This document shows, one piece after another, positions 14,015 to 22,803 of a stretch of 64,000 nt of DNA (its first letter is position 1; each line of letters starts with the position of its first letter). The notes beneath the pieces were generated by a model. The model did not search any database, was not told the origin of the DNA, and was given only the letters and a program-made list of their open reading frames with translations. A program made the translations under genes and the position numbers. Origin of the DNA: Streptomyces netropsis (lineage in GTDB: Bacteria > Actinomycetota > Actinomycetes > Streptomycetales > Streptomycetaceae); contig NZ_JACHJG010000007.1 in the NCBI RefSeq assembly GCF_014203545.1, forward strand, positions 299,391-363,390, in the 5' to 3' direction.

Positions 14015-14647
14015 ATGACCAGACTGCATTTGTTCGATCTCGACGGCACGCTGATGTACGGATCGGCGGCGGCGATCGAGATATCCCGGCAACTCGGGGT
14101 GGAGCGGGAGATCGACGAGCTGGAGCGGGGGTTCGCGGCGGGGGAGCTGACGCCGCCGCGGTTCGCGGCGCTGGCCGTCGAGCTGTGGGCGGACCTGACC
14201 GAGGCGCAGGTGGCGGCGGCGTTCGAGGGCGCGCCCTGGCTCTCGGGCATCCGGGAGGTCTGGGCGGACATCCAGGCGCGGGGCGAGCGCTGCGCGGTGA
14301 TCTCCCTCTCGCCCGGCTTCTTCGTGGAACGCCTGCTCACCTGGGGTGCGGACGCGGCCCACGGCTCGCTCTGGCCCGCGGTGCCGTTCCGCGAGCCGGT
14401 GAACCCGGCGGGCATCCTCGACGCGGCGGCCAAGGTGCGGATCGCGGACGAACTCTGCGAGAAGTTCGGTCTGAGCCGCGGTGACTGTGTGGCGTACGGG
14501 GACTCGATGTCGGACGCCCGCCTGTTCGAGGTGGTTCCGGTGTCGGTGGCGGTCAACGCGGACCATCACGTAAGGGACGTCGCCGTGCACGCGTATACAG
14601 GACGCGACCTTCGAGAGGCGTACGAACTGGTGGGAAGCCAGGGGTAA
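14015..14647 (+). CDS. HAD-family phosphatase (phosphoserine-phosphatase-like)
   Basis: 210 residues. Motif I is FDLDGTLMYG (nucleophile D8, acid D10), motif II lies in CAVISLSPGFF, and motif IV GDSMSDARLF is preceded by VAYGDS. A helical cap lies between motifs I and II. This arrangement matches the SerB/PSP-like HAD subfamily, which hydrolyses small phosphomonoesters. ATG 14015 is 7 nt behind TACCCT, so probably leaderless. Its substrate is unknown. Confidence 0.88.
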   Translation: MTRLHLFDLDGTLMYGSAAAIEISRQLGVEREIDELERGFAAGELTPPRFAALAVELWADLTEAQVAAAFEGAPWLSGIREVWADIQARGERCAVISLSPGFFVERLLTWGADAAHGSLWPAVPFREPVNPAGILDAAAKVRIADELCEKFGLSRGDCVAYGDSMSDARLFEVVPVSVAVNADHHVRDVAVHAYTGRDLREAYELVGSQG

Positions 14648-14921
14648 TTGGTGTGACGCTTGTGCATCGGGTCGCGCCCTGTAGGGTCAACGCCGCCGGA
14701 GTGTCGGCCATTTGACGGCCGACTGTCCGGGAAATGGTTCAGCTTAACCTCAACGGGCCTGCTGGCACTTGAACTTCCGGCTAAATGCCCGTAGTCGGGT
14801 CAGACGGTGGCATGCTACGCGGACTGGTACAGCGGCCCGAGGCAAATCGGGGAATCGCGGCACTTTCCGGTTCCGGCGGGAGTGCGAAGACCGACCGAGA
14901 GATGTTCGAGGCGAGGCACTG

Positions 14922-16985
14922 ATGGATGCTCCGACCCCAACGTCGGCCGATGGAGGCTCCTTCGGCACCGCGGGTGAGCGGGGTTGGTTCACCCCACCGC
15001 GTCCCGTGCCGGACGCGGCGGCGCCGGAGCCGTCGCGGGAGGTGGCTGCCGAGGAGACCGGCGGCAGCGGGGACCGGCCGACCGGCTGGGAACCCGTCGC
15101 GCGCGCGATGCTGCCGGAGACCGAGCGGGATGCCGGGTACGACCCCGGGCTGCCGATCAGCGCGGTGTGGCGGCCCCCGGCGCCCGACGGCGACCCGGTG
15201 CCGTTCAACCGCCGGGAAGGGCCGGAACCGAGTGGATCCTCGGTGGATCCGGGGTACGGAAGCCGCCTTGAGCGACCGGGCCGCCAACCGCAGCCGGAGC
15301 CACCACCGGCGGCCCCTTCGAGCCGGTGGGCGCCCCTGTACCAGTCGGGGTACGTCGGGCAGATGGAGCAGCCGGACCGGCAGGATCCGTACGCGCCCCC
15401 GGAACGGTCCGTGCCCCCGGAACGGTCCGCGCCACCGGAGCGGTCCGCGCCACCAGAATGGCCTGCGCCGCCGGAACGGCTCGCGCCGCCGGAACGGTCC
15501 GCGCCCCCCGACCGTCCTGCGCCGGAATGGTCCGAGGCGCCCGACCAGCAGGCCCGCACCGACCAGCAGGCCCACCCTGACCGGCAGGATCCGCCGCTGC
15601 CGCGAGGCCGACGGCACCGGCGCCCCGCCGAGCCACTGCCGGCCCCGGCGGCCGGGCAGCTCCCGACGCCGCCCCCCGCCCCGGGCACCGGTCGGGCCCC
15701 GGGCACCGGATGGGCCCCGGTCACTGGATGGGGGGCCTCCATACCGGCCTCGTCCGCAGCGGCCTCCGCCCCCGCCGATGCGCAGCCCCCGGCCCCGGGT
15801 ATGCCACCGGCTCGCGATCGACTACCCGTCCGGCGGGCCGGATCGGCCCCCTCCCCCGACACCGTTCTGATCCGCCGCACGCTGGCCGAGATCGAACCCG
15901 TCGCCGACAAGGCCACGTCGTACTTCTACGCGCTGCTCTTCATCCGCCACCCCGATCTGCGGTCCCTGTTCCCCGTCGCGATGGACACCCAGCGCGACCG
16001 GCTCTTCAAGGCGCTGCTGACGGCCGCCGAGCACGCCGACGACACCGCGACGCTCACCGAATACCTCTCCCACCTCGGTCGTGGGCACCGTAAATACGGC
16101 ACGCTGCCCGAGCACTACCCGGCCGTCGGCGAGTGCCTGATCGCCGCCCTCACCCGCTTCGCGTCGGACACCTGGAGCGAGGCCACGGAGGCCGCCTGGG
16201 TGCGCGTCTACACGACCGTTTCGCAGATCATGATCGACGCGGCGGCCGAGGACGAGCAGAGCTCTCCGGCCTGGTGGCAGGCCGAGGTCGTCGGCCATGA
16301 GCTGCGCACGCGGGACATCGCCGTCGTGACCGTACGGCCCGAGGAGCCCTACCCCTTCCTCGCCGGGCAGTACACCAGTCTGGAAACGCCCTGGTGGCCG
16401 CGCATCTGGCGCAACTACTCCTTCTCGTCCGCACCCCGCTCGGACGGACTGCTCACCTTCCACGTGAAGGCCGTACCGGCCGGCTGGGTGTCCAACGCCC
16501 TGGTCCATCACGCCCGCCCCGGTGACGTCCTGCGCCTCGGGCCCCCTGCCGGTTCCATGATTGTCGACCACACCACTGACAACGGGCTGTTGTGCCTGGG
16601 AGGCGGTACCGGCATCGCACCGATCAAGGCGCTCGTGGAGGACGTCGCGGAGCACGGCCGCCGCCGTCCGGTCGAGGTCTTCTACGGCGCCCGGCACGAC
16701 GACGACCTCTACGACATCGACACCATGCTCGGCCTCCAGCGGTCGCACCCGTGGCTGTCGGTCCGCCCCGTCGTCTCCGACGGCCCCACGCGCCGACTGA
16801 GCGGCCAACTCACCCACATAGTCCGCGAGTACGGGCCCTGGCCCGCCTACGACGCCTACCTCTCCGGCCCGCCGGGCATGATCCGCAGCGGCGTGGACAC
16901 CCTCGTCGGCATCGGCATACCGTCCCACCGAATAAGGCACGACGGGATCGACGAGCTGACGACGTCGTCGACGGACCGGGGGTAG
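14922..16985 (+). CDS. Flavohaemoglobin-like protein with long Pro-rich N-terminal extension
   Basis: 687 residues. About 310 N-terminal residues are low-complexity Pro/Glu/Arg/Ala sequence with a PPERSA repeat array. A globin domain (~312-440) has proximal His H389 in RGHRKYGTLPEHYPAVGE. An FAD/NAD reductase module (~455-687) has RNYSFSSAP for FAD and GGGTGIAPIKAL (~560) for NAD. Two-domain flavohaemoglobins convert NO plus O2 to nitrate with NAD(P)H. ATG 14922 is chosen because GAGG sits just upstream and the more distal start at 14769 lacks a ribosome site. The 274-bp upstream region has no other gene; I see possible promoter text but no recognisable operator. Confidence 0.88.
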   Translation: MDAPTPTSADGGSFGTAGERGWFTPPRPVPDAAAPEPSREVAAEETGGSGDRPTGWEPVARAMLPETERDAGYDPGLPISAVWRPPAPDGDPVPFNRREGPEPSGSSVDPGYGSRLERPGRQPQPEPPPAAPSSRWAPLYQSGYVGQMEQPDRQDPYAPPERSVPPERSAPPERSAPPEWPAPPERLAPPERSAPPDRPAPEWSEAPDQQARTDQQAHPDRQDPPLPRGRRHRRPAEPLPAPAAGQLPTPPPAPGTGRAPGTGWAPVTGWGASIPASSAAASAPADAQPPAPGMPPARDRLPVRRAGSAPSPDTVLIRRTLAEIEPVADKATSYFYALLFIRHPDLRSLFPVAMDTQRDRLFKALLTAAEHADDTATLTEYLSHLGRGHRKYGTLPEHYPAVGECLIAALTRFASDTWSEATEAAWVRVYTTVSQIMIDAAAEDEQSSPAWWQAEVVGHELRTRDIAVVTVRPEEPYPFLAGQYTSLETPWWPRIWRNYSFSSAPRSDGLLTFHVKAVPAGWVSNALVHHARPGDVLRLGPPAGSMIVDHTTDNGLLCLGGGTGIAPIKALVEDVAEHGRRRPVEVFYGARHDDDLYDIDTMLGLQRSHPWLSVRPVVSDGPTRRLSGQLTHIVREYGPWPAYDAYLSGPPGMIRSGVDTLVGIGIPSHRIRHDGIDELTTSSTDRG
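15396..15521 (+). repeat. Seven 18-bp tandem units encoding PPERSA-type hexapeptides
   Basis: In-frame minisatellite at residues 159-200 of the flavohaemoglobin-like protein. Units read PPERSV, PPERSA (twice), PPEWPA, PPERLA, PPERSA, PPDRPA. Length variation here would lengthen or shorten the disordered arm without disturbing the catalytic domains. Confidence 0.88.
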
Positions 16986-16994
16986 GAGGACCGC

Positions 16995-17510
16995 TCAGCC
17001 GAGGTCGTCGGCGAGCAGCGCCCGTACGCCCTCGATGTTCGCGTCGAGGTACGCGCGCAGCGACGGCGGCACCATCTCCACGGAGGCGACGCCCTCCCTG
17101 GTGAAGGGGATGCGCACCACCTCGTACGTCCCGCACGGCTGGTCCACCTCCGGGCCGTGCCGCCGGGAGAGGTCCATCGAGGCCAGGCGGCAGACGAAGA
17201 AGTGCTGCACCTTCACACCGTGCGCGGCGTGGTGCAGGGAGTGCGAGACGGTGTCGACGAACGCGGGAACGACGTCGAAGACCTTCGCGCCGAGCTCCTC
17301 GTCGACCTCGCGGTGCAGAGCGGCGACGACGGTGGTGTCCTCCGGCTCCACGCCGCCGCCCGGGGTGATCCAATACGGATCCTCGCCGGGCTTCGTCCGT
17401 TTGATCAGGATCATCTGAAGGTCGGAATGGGACGTGGTGCCGATGTCGCCGTCGAGCAGGATGGCGCGGGCGGTGCGTTTGACCACTGGACGTTCGGTCA
17501 TACGGGACAT
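16995..17510 (-). CDS. NUDIX hydrolase
   Basis: About 171 residues. The Nudix box begins GGGVEPEDTTVVAALHREVDEELGA: the catalytic REVDEELGA half is intact, while the first conserved Glu of the box is Thr. ATG at 17510 (MSRM...) or 17501 are both possible; neither has a good ribosome site. It hydrolyses a nucleoside-diphosphate-linked compound, possibly in housecleaning; the substrate is unknown. Only 68 bp separate it from the upstream LysR gene on the same strand, so they may be co-transcribed. Confidence 0.85.
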   Translation of the reverse strand: MSRMTERPVVKRTARAILLDGDIGTTSHSDLQMILIKRTKPGEDPYWITPGGGVEPEDTTVVAALHREVDEELGAKVFDVVPAFVDTVSHSLHHAAHGVKVQHFFVCRLASMDLSRRHGPEVDQPCGTYEVVRIPFTREGVASVEMVPPSLRAYLDANIEGVRALLADDLG

Positions 17511-17578
17511 CTGCCGCGCGGGACCCCTGGCGAAACCCCTTCCCGGCATCCCCTTTCCCATCGGTTTCCCACCGGATC

Positions 17579-18475
17579 TCACCAGGAGACGGCGGCACGC
17601 AGCAGCCACTCGTGCACCCGGGCCAGGTGGGGGTGGGCGAGCGTGCCGGTCCGTACGACCAGGAAATACGTGCGCAGCGGGGGTACGGGCGGGTCGAGCA
17701 GGGCCACGACCTCGCCCGTGTCGAGGGCGTCGGCGCACAGATACCTGGGCAGCACCCCGAGTCCCGCCCCGGCGGCCACACAGGCGAGCACGGCCCGCAG
17801 ATCGGGGACGACGACGGTGCCGGCGGTGATGGGCTTGCTGTCGAAGACGGCGGCCCAGTAGCGGGCCACGAAGGGCAGGCACTCGTGCACCTCGACCACC
17901 GGCAGATGCTCCAGCGCCCGCACCCCCTTGTCCCGCACGACCGCCGCCCCGCCGAGCCTGGCCGCCCAGCGCGGGGCCGCCACCAGCACGTGCTCCTCGT
18001 CGCAGAGCGGGGTGGCCGTGAGCAGCCGGCCGCGCGGCCGTGACGTGGTGATCGCGAGGTCGTGATGGCCCGCCGCGAGCGCCTCGAAGAGATCCTCCGC
18101 GATGCCCTGTGCCGCCCGCACGGTCAGCCCCTGCGCCACGAGCGGCGTGAGCGCGGGCAGCGCCCGCACGGCGATGAACTCCGGCGGTCCGGCCAGATGC
18201 AGCGTGCGGTTGGCCCACTGCTCGTCGAGATCGGCCTCGGTGATCTCCAGCAGCGCGTCGACATGCGGCGCGATCTTGTGCGCGAGCTCGTCCCCGATGC
18301 TCGTCGGACTCACGCCGCGCGCCTGCCGGACGAACAGCGGCCGCCCCAACTGCCGCTCCAAGGTCCGGATCTGGCCGGTGACGGCGGGCTGGGACAGCCC
18401 GAGCAGAGCGGCGGCGCGGGTGAACGACCCGGCCCGGTGCACCGTGACGAACGTGCGTAAGAGGGCCAGATCCAT
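17579..18475 (-). CDS. LysR-family transcriptional regulator with TTA codon
   Basis: 298 residues. The N-terminal HTH (LRTFVTVHRAGSFTRAAALL, then QPAVTGQIRTLERQLGRPLF) and a periplasmic-binding-like effector domain (~90-298) are complete. Codon 6 is TTA (18458-18460), the codon read by bldA leucyl-tRNA, so the protein may appear only in late growth. ATG 18475 is used because the HTH requires it. No divergent partner is adjacent; the 249-bp gap to the DUF397 gene holds a terminator hairpin and an AT-rich promoter-like patch near 18510-18540. Targets may include the NUDIX gene downstream. Confidence 0.92.
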   Translation of the reverse strand: MDLALLRTFVTVHRAGSFTRAAALLGLSQPAVTGQIRTLERQLGRPLFVRQARGVSPTSIGDELAHKIAPHVDALLEITEADLDEQWANRTLHLAGPPEFIAVRALPALTPLVAQGLTVRAAQGIAEDLFEALAAGHHDLAITTSRPRGRLLTATPLCDEEHVLVAAPRWAARLGGAAVVRDKGVRALEHLPVVEVHECLPFVARYWAAVFDSKPITAGTVVVPDLRAVLACVAAGAGLGVLPRYLCADALDTGEVVALLDPPVPPLRTYFLVVRTGTLAHPHLARVHEWLLRAAVSW

Positions 18476-18612
18476 GTCTTCTCCCCGGCTCGCCGCCAAC
18501 CGCTCGTATCGGAACTATAAATAAGTCGATAGGGCTGTGTCGCTAGCGTGATTGGACACTGACGCAGAGTCAACTAGCCTTGGTCGCGCGGTTCCTCGCG
18601 CGTCGGAACCGC

Positions 18613-18649
18613 GACGGCTCGAGCCAAGAGGGGGGAGGCTCGAGCCGTC
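18613..18649 (-). terminator. Hairpin terminator downstream of DUF397 gene
   Basis: GACGGCTCGAGCC (18613-18625) pairs perfectly with 18637-18649 around an 11-nt loop. It is placed to end transcription of the XRE-DUF397 operon before the LysR promoter. It has no U-tract. Confidence 0.75.
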
Positions 18650-18724
18650 TCCTTGCCGGAGGGGCGCCGCGGTACGTGGCTTAGCCGCCGGGCATCCCCG
18701 CTACGGCCGTTGTGGGCGTCCGGC

Positions 18725-18919
18725 TTACAGCGCGGCTATGAACGCGGCCCAGGCTCTGACGGGGATCGCCAGGGCCGGGCCGTGAGGGTTCTTGGAATCC
18801 CGGACGGGGACGACGCCGGATATGTTGTCGGCGACCTCGACGCAGTCGCCCCCGGACGGGTTGCTGTAGCTGCTCTTGCGCCAGGTCGCTTCGCTCAGGT
18901 CGGCTCGTGTGGCGCGCAT
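18725..18919 (-). CDS. DUF397 domain protein
   Basis: 64 residues with the DUF397 signature: WRKSSYSNPSGGDCVEVADN, then VPVRDSKNPHGPALAIPVRAWAAFI. Such proteins are almost always encoded beside an XRE regulator in Streptomyces (whiJ-, abaA-like loci) and are thought to act with it, but their biochemistry is unclear. Its ATG overlaps the stop of the upstream XRE gene by 4 bp, so the pair is translationally coupled. Confidence 0.93.
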   Translation of the reverse strand: MRATRADLSEATWRKSSYSNPSGGDCVEVADNISGVVPVRDSKNPHGPALAIPVRAWAAFIAAL

Positions 18920-20154
18920 CAGTCGTGCGCCTTGAGAGCGGCCACGAGGTGCCGCCCCTCCGGGGCTCTGTGTCGGAGCAACGCGGCTGCCGTGGTGTGG
19001 AGTTCGTTCCATGCGTGCGGCCGCCCGACGGCGGCCGCGTCCGGGACGGCTTGCAGCGCGACCGTCAAGGCTTGCTCCGCCTCTCCCGCACCGGCAGCCG
19101 CGTGGGCCAGGCAGGCGCGGTACCAGGCCTTGTCGCGCCGGTAGTCGTCGGGCAGGGCGGCGAGTCCGCCGGTGAGGTGTCCGATGGCGACCGACCAGCT
19201 TCCCAAGTGCATCTCTGCCATGCCGCGTTGCAGGGCGAACCAGGTCTCGTCGTAGAAGTACATCCAGGGCGGCTCGTCCTCGGGGCGCTCGGCTGCCTGG
19301 CCGATGAGGGTCTGCGCCTCGTCGAGGAGGCGGTGGGACTCGTCGGCGTCGCCGTTGAGCGCGTGTCCGCGTGCCTCCATCTGTGCGGCCATGCCCCGCA
19401 CCCCGAGGGAAGTGCCCGGGACGGACCAGCGGGCGGCCTCGGCGAGCCGTACGCACCGGGTGCCGAGCCCGCCGGACCAGGCCATGTGGGCCTTCATGCT
19501 GAGCGTGGTCGCCGCCATGCCGGCGTCACCGGCCTCCAGAGCCCATACGTGGGCCCGGTCGTACCACGCCAGCGCCGCAGCGCTGTCGGCCTGGTCCTGT
19601 GCCATCCACGCGAGGAACTGCGCGTGCTCGGCGGCGAGTCGGACGACCCGGTCCGCCAGTTCGCCCCGGGCGCCGGAGTGCAGATCCACCACGGTGCGGA
19701 GCTGCTGACGCATCACGTCGGTCAGTGGCCGGGAGCCGATGACGTCCTCCGCCCGCCGGTGCTCGGCCAAGAGCCGGTCGAGCCAGTCCAGAGTCGCTGT
19801 GTCGACCCGTTCGGCGCCGCCGACGGCATTCGTCACGCGCGCCAGAAGGTCCGCGTCCGGAGCGATGCCCGTCAGGGCCAGGCCGGTGACAGGAGGCGGG
19901 ACGGCCCGTTCCCCGACGGTGGCCAGCAGTGCCGGGGGAATTCCGAGCCCGGACACGATGCGCTGCCGCACCTCCACGGACGTCACCCGACGGCGGCCCC
20001 GCTCGATGTCGGACACGTCCGGTTGTACGAGTCCGACCAGCCCGCCGAGCTTCGTCTGGCTGATGCCGGTGAGCCGGCGGTACGTCCTCAAGAGGACGGC
20101 CCAATCCTGGCTCGCGACCGCTGCCGTCAGCCGAGGGTGAGTCCAGAGGTCCAC
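18919..20154 (-). CDS. XRE-family regulator with helical repeat (TPR-like) C-terminus
   Basis: About 411 residues. The HTH lies near residues 17-65 (WAVLLRTYRRLTGISQTKLG, QPDVSDIERGRRRVTSVEV). The rest is a long alpha-helical region rich in Ala/Leu with TPR-like helix pairs (AWYDRAHVWALEAGDAGMAA ... HRLLDEAQTLIGQ). Start choice is ambiguous: GTG 20154 has GGGGGAT 6 nt upstream, while GTG 20169 lies 6 nt after a TATAGT -10 box and would be leaderless. It forms an operon with DUF397. Direct repeats CTATAGGGC upstream suggest autoregulation. Confidence 0.88.
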   Translation of the reverse strand: MDLWTHPRLTAAVASQDWAVLLRTYRRLTGISQTKLGGLVGLVQPDVSDIERGRRRVTSVEVRQRIVSGLGIPPALLATVGERAVPPPVTGLALTGIAPDADLLARVTNAVGGAERVDTATLDWLDRLLAEHRRAEDVIGSRPLTDVMRQQLRTVVDLHSGARGELADRVVRLAAEHAQFLAWMAQDQADSAAALAWYDRAHVWALEAGDAGMAATTLSMKAHMAWSGGLGTRCVRLAEAARWSVPGTSLGVRGMAAQMEARGHALNGDADESHRLLDEAQTLIGQAAERPEDEPPWMYFYDETWFALQRGMAEMHLGSWSVAIGHLTGGLAALPDDYRRDKAWYRACLAHAAAGAGEAEQALTVALQAVPDAAAVGRPHAWNELHTTAAALLRHRAPEGRHLVAALKAHD

Positions 20155-20176
20155 GACGTGATCCCCCACATGTCGA

Positions 20177-20197
20177 CTATAGGGCGGCCTATAGGGC
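20177..20197. promoter_or_regulatory. Direct repeat CTATAGGGC overlapping the XRE promoter
   Basis: CTATAGGGC occurs at 20177-20185 and 20189-20197, 12 bp apart. The proximal copy contains the minus-strand TATAGT -10 box. This is a plausible binding site for the adjacent XRE protein and lies between it and the divergent small gene at 20275. Confidence 0.5.
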
Positions 20198-20274
20198 CTT
20201 GGGATTGGTTGCCGATCCGTGACCCGCGACGGTGTTCGTGACAGTGATCCGAACAGCCACGGAGGCGGGACGTG

Positions 20275-20580
20275 ATGTCGTACCGGGAAGGTGCGTACGT
20301 GGTCGATACGGGCAACGGGACGTTCGCGCAGGTGATGGGCCGGATTGGGCCTCGGGTGCAGGTGCGGCGGCCTGAGGGTGGGCGGGAGTGGGAGGTGCCG
20401 CCGACGGCGTTGCGGCTGGCCACGTTCGAGGAGTGCCGGGCCGCCGACCCGGCGGATCGGTGCGACGGGTGTGAGCGGACCAGGGAGGGTCGGCGGGATG
20501 CCGAGGCGCGGGGCGACAAGTCGGCGATGACCGATGCCGCGGTGCTCATGGGTCGACATCAGCGCGAGGCCCACCCGTGA
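20275..20580 (+). CDS. Small hypothetical protein divergent from XRE gene
   Basis: About 101 residues (102 if GTG 20272 is the start; GGAGG at 20261 suits either). The N-terminal half is beta-rich (YREGAYVVDTGNGTFAQVMG, RVQVRRPEGGREWEVPP), like a small SH3-type barrel. The C-terminal half is charged and carries a CDGC pair. I do not recognise the family; similar short genes often neighbour XRE-DUF397 pairs in Streptomyces, from memory. It is probably controlled by the divergent XRE regulator. Confidence 0.7.
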   Translation: MSYREGAYVVDTGNGTFAQVMGRIGPRVQVRRPEGGREWEVPPTALRLATFEECRAADPADRCDGCERTREGRRDAEARGDKSAMTDAAVLMGRHQREAHP

Positions 20581-20697
20581 CCCGCGTGGTGGGCCGCCTG
20601 GTCTCCGCCTGTTCTCGACTGTCCGGGTGGACGCGCACAGTCGACAAGGACACATGTAACTGCTGCGGCCTGGAGCGCTATTCGACATATCGGCTGC

Positions 20698-21549
20698 TCA
20701 GAATGCCGGTTGAACGGTCATCGCCCCCGCGCCGCTACTGGTGAACGCCGCTGCTTCCTGTCGGCAGTCGCGGCATTTGGTCTCGTCCGCGACCGGGCGG
20801 AATACGCGGTCGCAGGTGCCTGCGCAGGAGCGCAACGGTTGCGGGGCGGCGACGGGGGTGGCGAACGGCGGAGGCTCCGGCATCTTGCGGGTCAGGCGGT
20901 TGCGGGCCAGGGCTGCGGGGGAGTGGACGCGGCCCGGTAGCCCGTCCGTCAGGGCCTCACGTAGGTCCTTCGCCGTGGCTCCCCTCAAGAGCCATTCGCC
21001 TGCCAGGGCGGCGAGTTGCTGGATATCGCGGCCGTTGAGCCGCAGTCGGCGTTCCTTGTGGGAGACCGAGGCCAGGATCAGACCTCCACGTTCGATGAGC
21101 GGAGCGGGTACGTGGGAGGGCTGGGAGGGAGGGTTCTCTTTCTTCCCCTCTGTGTTTGTTGGGTGATGGCCGACGGCCCGGTCCTCCGGTTGACCGACGG
21201 CCGGTTCCGGGGCAGTCGGTCGGGGCCCGTCCCGTAACGCCAGGGCCTCTTCCTCCGTGAGGACCACGTTGGAGACCATCTGCGTCGTCCCCCACCGGCC
21301 GCCTTCACCCTGGCGGCGCCACTCGTGGAAGTAGCCCTCCGCGATCAGTTCCCGCTTCGCGCGGATGAACGCGGTCTTCTTGATCCCCGCGTCCCTCGCC
21401 GTCTCCGACAGCGGAGCTCTCACACTGTCCGGGAGCGACAACTGCCAGGTCAGCAGCCGCACGGCCGCCGCCGACAGGCGTGGGTGGCGGATGATCTCGT
21501 TCGATACCTGGGTGAAGAAACGCTCGGGAGCGATAGCATGCCGGAGCAT
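20698..21549 (-). CDS. Helix-turn-helix protein with C-terminal Cys motif
   Basis: 283 residues. The N-terminal winged HTH (HPRLSAAAVRLLTWQLSLPD, ETARDAGIKKTAFIRAKREL, IAEGYFHEWRRQGEGGRWGT) resembles HTH_36 or replication-initiator-like domains. A linker of low complexity follows, then a helical part (DIQQLAALAGEWLLRG) and a four-Cys tail C-x3-C ... C-x2-C (CAGTC, CRDC). ATG 21549 is chosen because AAGGAG lies 9 nt upstream. Such proteins occur in mobile or accessory regions of Streptomyces. The role is unknown: regulator or plasmid-type replication protein relic are both possible. Confidence 0.75.
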   Translation of the reverse strand: MLRHAIAPERFFTQVSNEIIRHPRLSAAAVRLLTWQLSLPDSVRAPLSETARDAGIKKTAFIRAKRELIAEGYFHEWRRQGEGGRWGTTQMVSNVVLTEEEALALRDGPRPTAPEPAVGQPEDRAVGHHPTNTEGKKENPPSQPSHVPAPLIERGGLILASVSHKERRLRLNGRDIQQLAALAGEWLLRGATAKDLREALTDGLPGRVHSPAALARNRLTRKMPEPPPFATPVAAPQPLRSCAGTCDRVFRPVADETKCRDCRQEAAAFTSSGAGAMTVQPAF

Positions 21550-21768
21550 CCTGGGTCTCCTTCGAAGACCTCGTGGGTGAAGGCCCTCGACCGGTGTTGG
21601 CGCACCGCCGAGGGCCGCCTCGTTCTCATGACGAAGCAGCCGATTCCCGGCCACCGTAGCGCAATGTCCGCACCCCCCAAGCGCACTCAACTGCGTTGAT
21701 CGCACGCGTGGTTCATTGCGATCAGCTGTGCTCGATTCCGTCGCCAACTGCCCACACCGGGTAGCTTC

Positions 21769-22722
21769 CTAACCGGCCGTCCGGGCGGCGGCCGTGCGGT
21801 GCTGGCTGGGGCGGATTCCGTACACGCGGTTGAAGGCCACGCTCAGCCCGAAGGCGCTTCGGTAGCCGACCTGTCGGGCGATCGATTCCACGGTGGCCTC
21901 GGTGCGCGCCAGCAGGTCGGCTGCCAGCGCGAGGCGCCAGTCGGTCAGATAGGCCATGGGCGGCTGGCCGACCAGGTCGCTGAAGCGGCGGGCGAACGTC
22001 GCTCGTGACACACCGGCTTCCTCGGCGAGAGCCGTCACGGTCCACGGGTGTTCGGGTCGGTCGTGGATCAGCCGTAGTGCCCTGCCCGCGACGGGGTCGC
22101 CAAGGGCTCGGTACCACCCCGGTGGATCGGCCTCGGGACGGGCGAACCATTCACGCAGGGTGGAGAGCAGCAACAGGTCCAGCAGTCTGTCGAGGACGGC
22201 TTGCTGTCCCGGGTCGTCCCGACTGATCTCCATGGCGGTGAGTTCCAGGATCGGGCCGGGCCGGCCGTCGTTGCGGACCACGAGCACCCGGGGAAGCGCG
22301 CTCAGCAGTCGTTCGGATACCCGGCCGCCGACCCGATAGCTGCCGGTGAGCATGACGGTCGGGCCGTCCAGGCTGTTCCCGCAGGTGCGGAGGCTCTGTA
22401 TGAGGTCGTCGCCGACCTCGTCCCCGTCGGCCGTCGTGCAGTGGTAGGGGTCGTGCACCACGTAGAGCGGCGGTGTTCGTCGGTCGGCGTCGTCGGCGAT
22501 GGAGAACGGCTCCGACCCCGCCACGATGGCCACATCGCCAGGGCCGAGCTCAACGGGGGCGTCGTCGTCGGGGACGACCCAACCCGTGCCGCGCAGCATG
22601 GTGATCAAGGTGAGTGGCGTTCGGTCGGCGATCCGGACCGACCACGGTGGGGCCACGATGTTCCGGCTGAACAAGGCGCCATCGGATCGCACTTCGTACA
22701 GCAGGGCCGCCAACGCATCCAT
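21769..22722 (-). CDS. AraC-family transcriptional regulator
   Basis: 317 residues. An N-terminal cupin-like sensor domain (AraC_binding_2 type: APPWSVRIADRTPLTLITML, VELGPGDVAIVAG) is followed by the C-terminal double HTH (WTVTALAEEAGVSRATFARR, ARTEATVESIARQVGYRSAF, IRPSQHR). It is divergent by 81 bp from an NmrA-like oxidoreductase, its probable target. ATG 22722 sits 7 nt after TAGGCT on the minus strand, indicating leaderless expression. ACATCGATGT (22745-22754) in the gap is a candidate binding element. Confidence 0.93.
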   Translation of the reverse strand: MDALAALLYEVRSDGALFSRNIVAPPWSVRIADRTPLTLITMLRGTGWVVPDDDAPVELGPGDVAIVAGSEPFSIADDADRRTPPLYVVHDPYHCTTADGDEVGDDLIQSLRTCGNSLDGPTVMLTGSYRVGGRVSERLLSALPRVLVVRNDGRPGPILELTAMEISRDDPGQQAVLDRLLDLLLLSTLREWFARPEADPPGWYRALGDPVAGRALRLIHDRPEHPWTVTALAEEAGVSRATFARRFSDLVGQPPMAYLTDWRLALAADLLARTEATVESIARQVGYRSAFGLSVAFNRVYGIRPSQHRTAAARTAG

Positions 22723-22803
22723 GGGGCCGAGCCTAGACGCTCAGACATCGATGTGAGCGGGTAGACCATTCTCCGTCTCACCGGCGAGCGGTTGACTCCT
22801 CAC

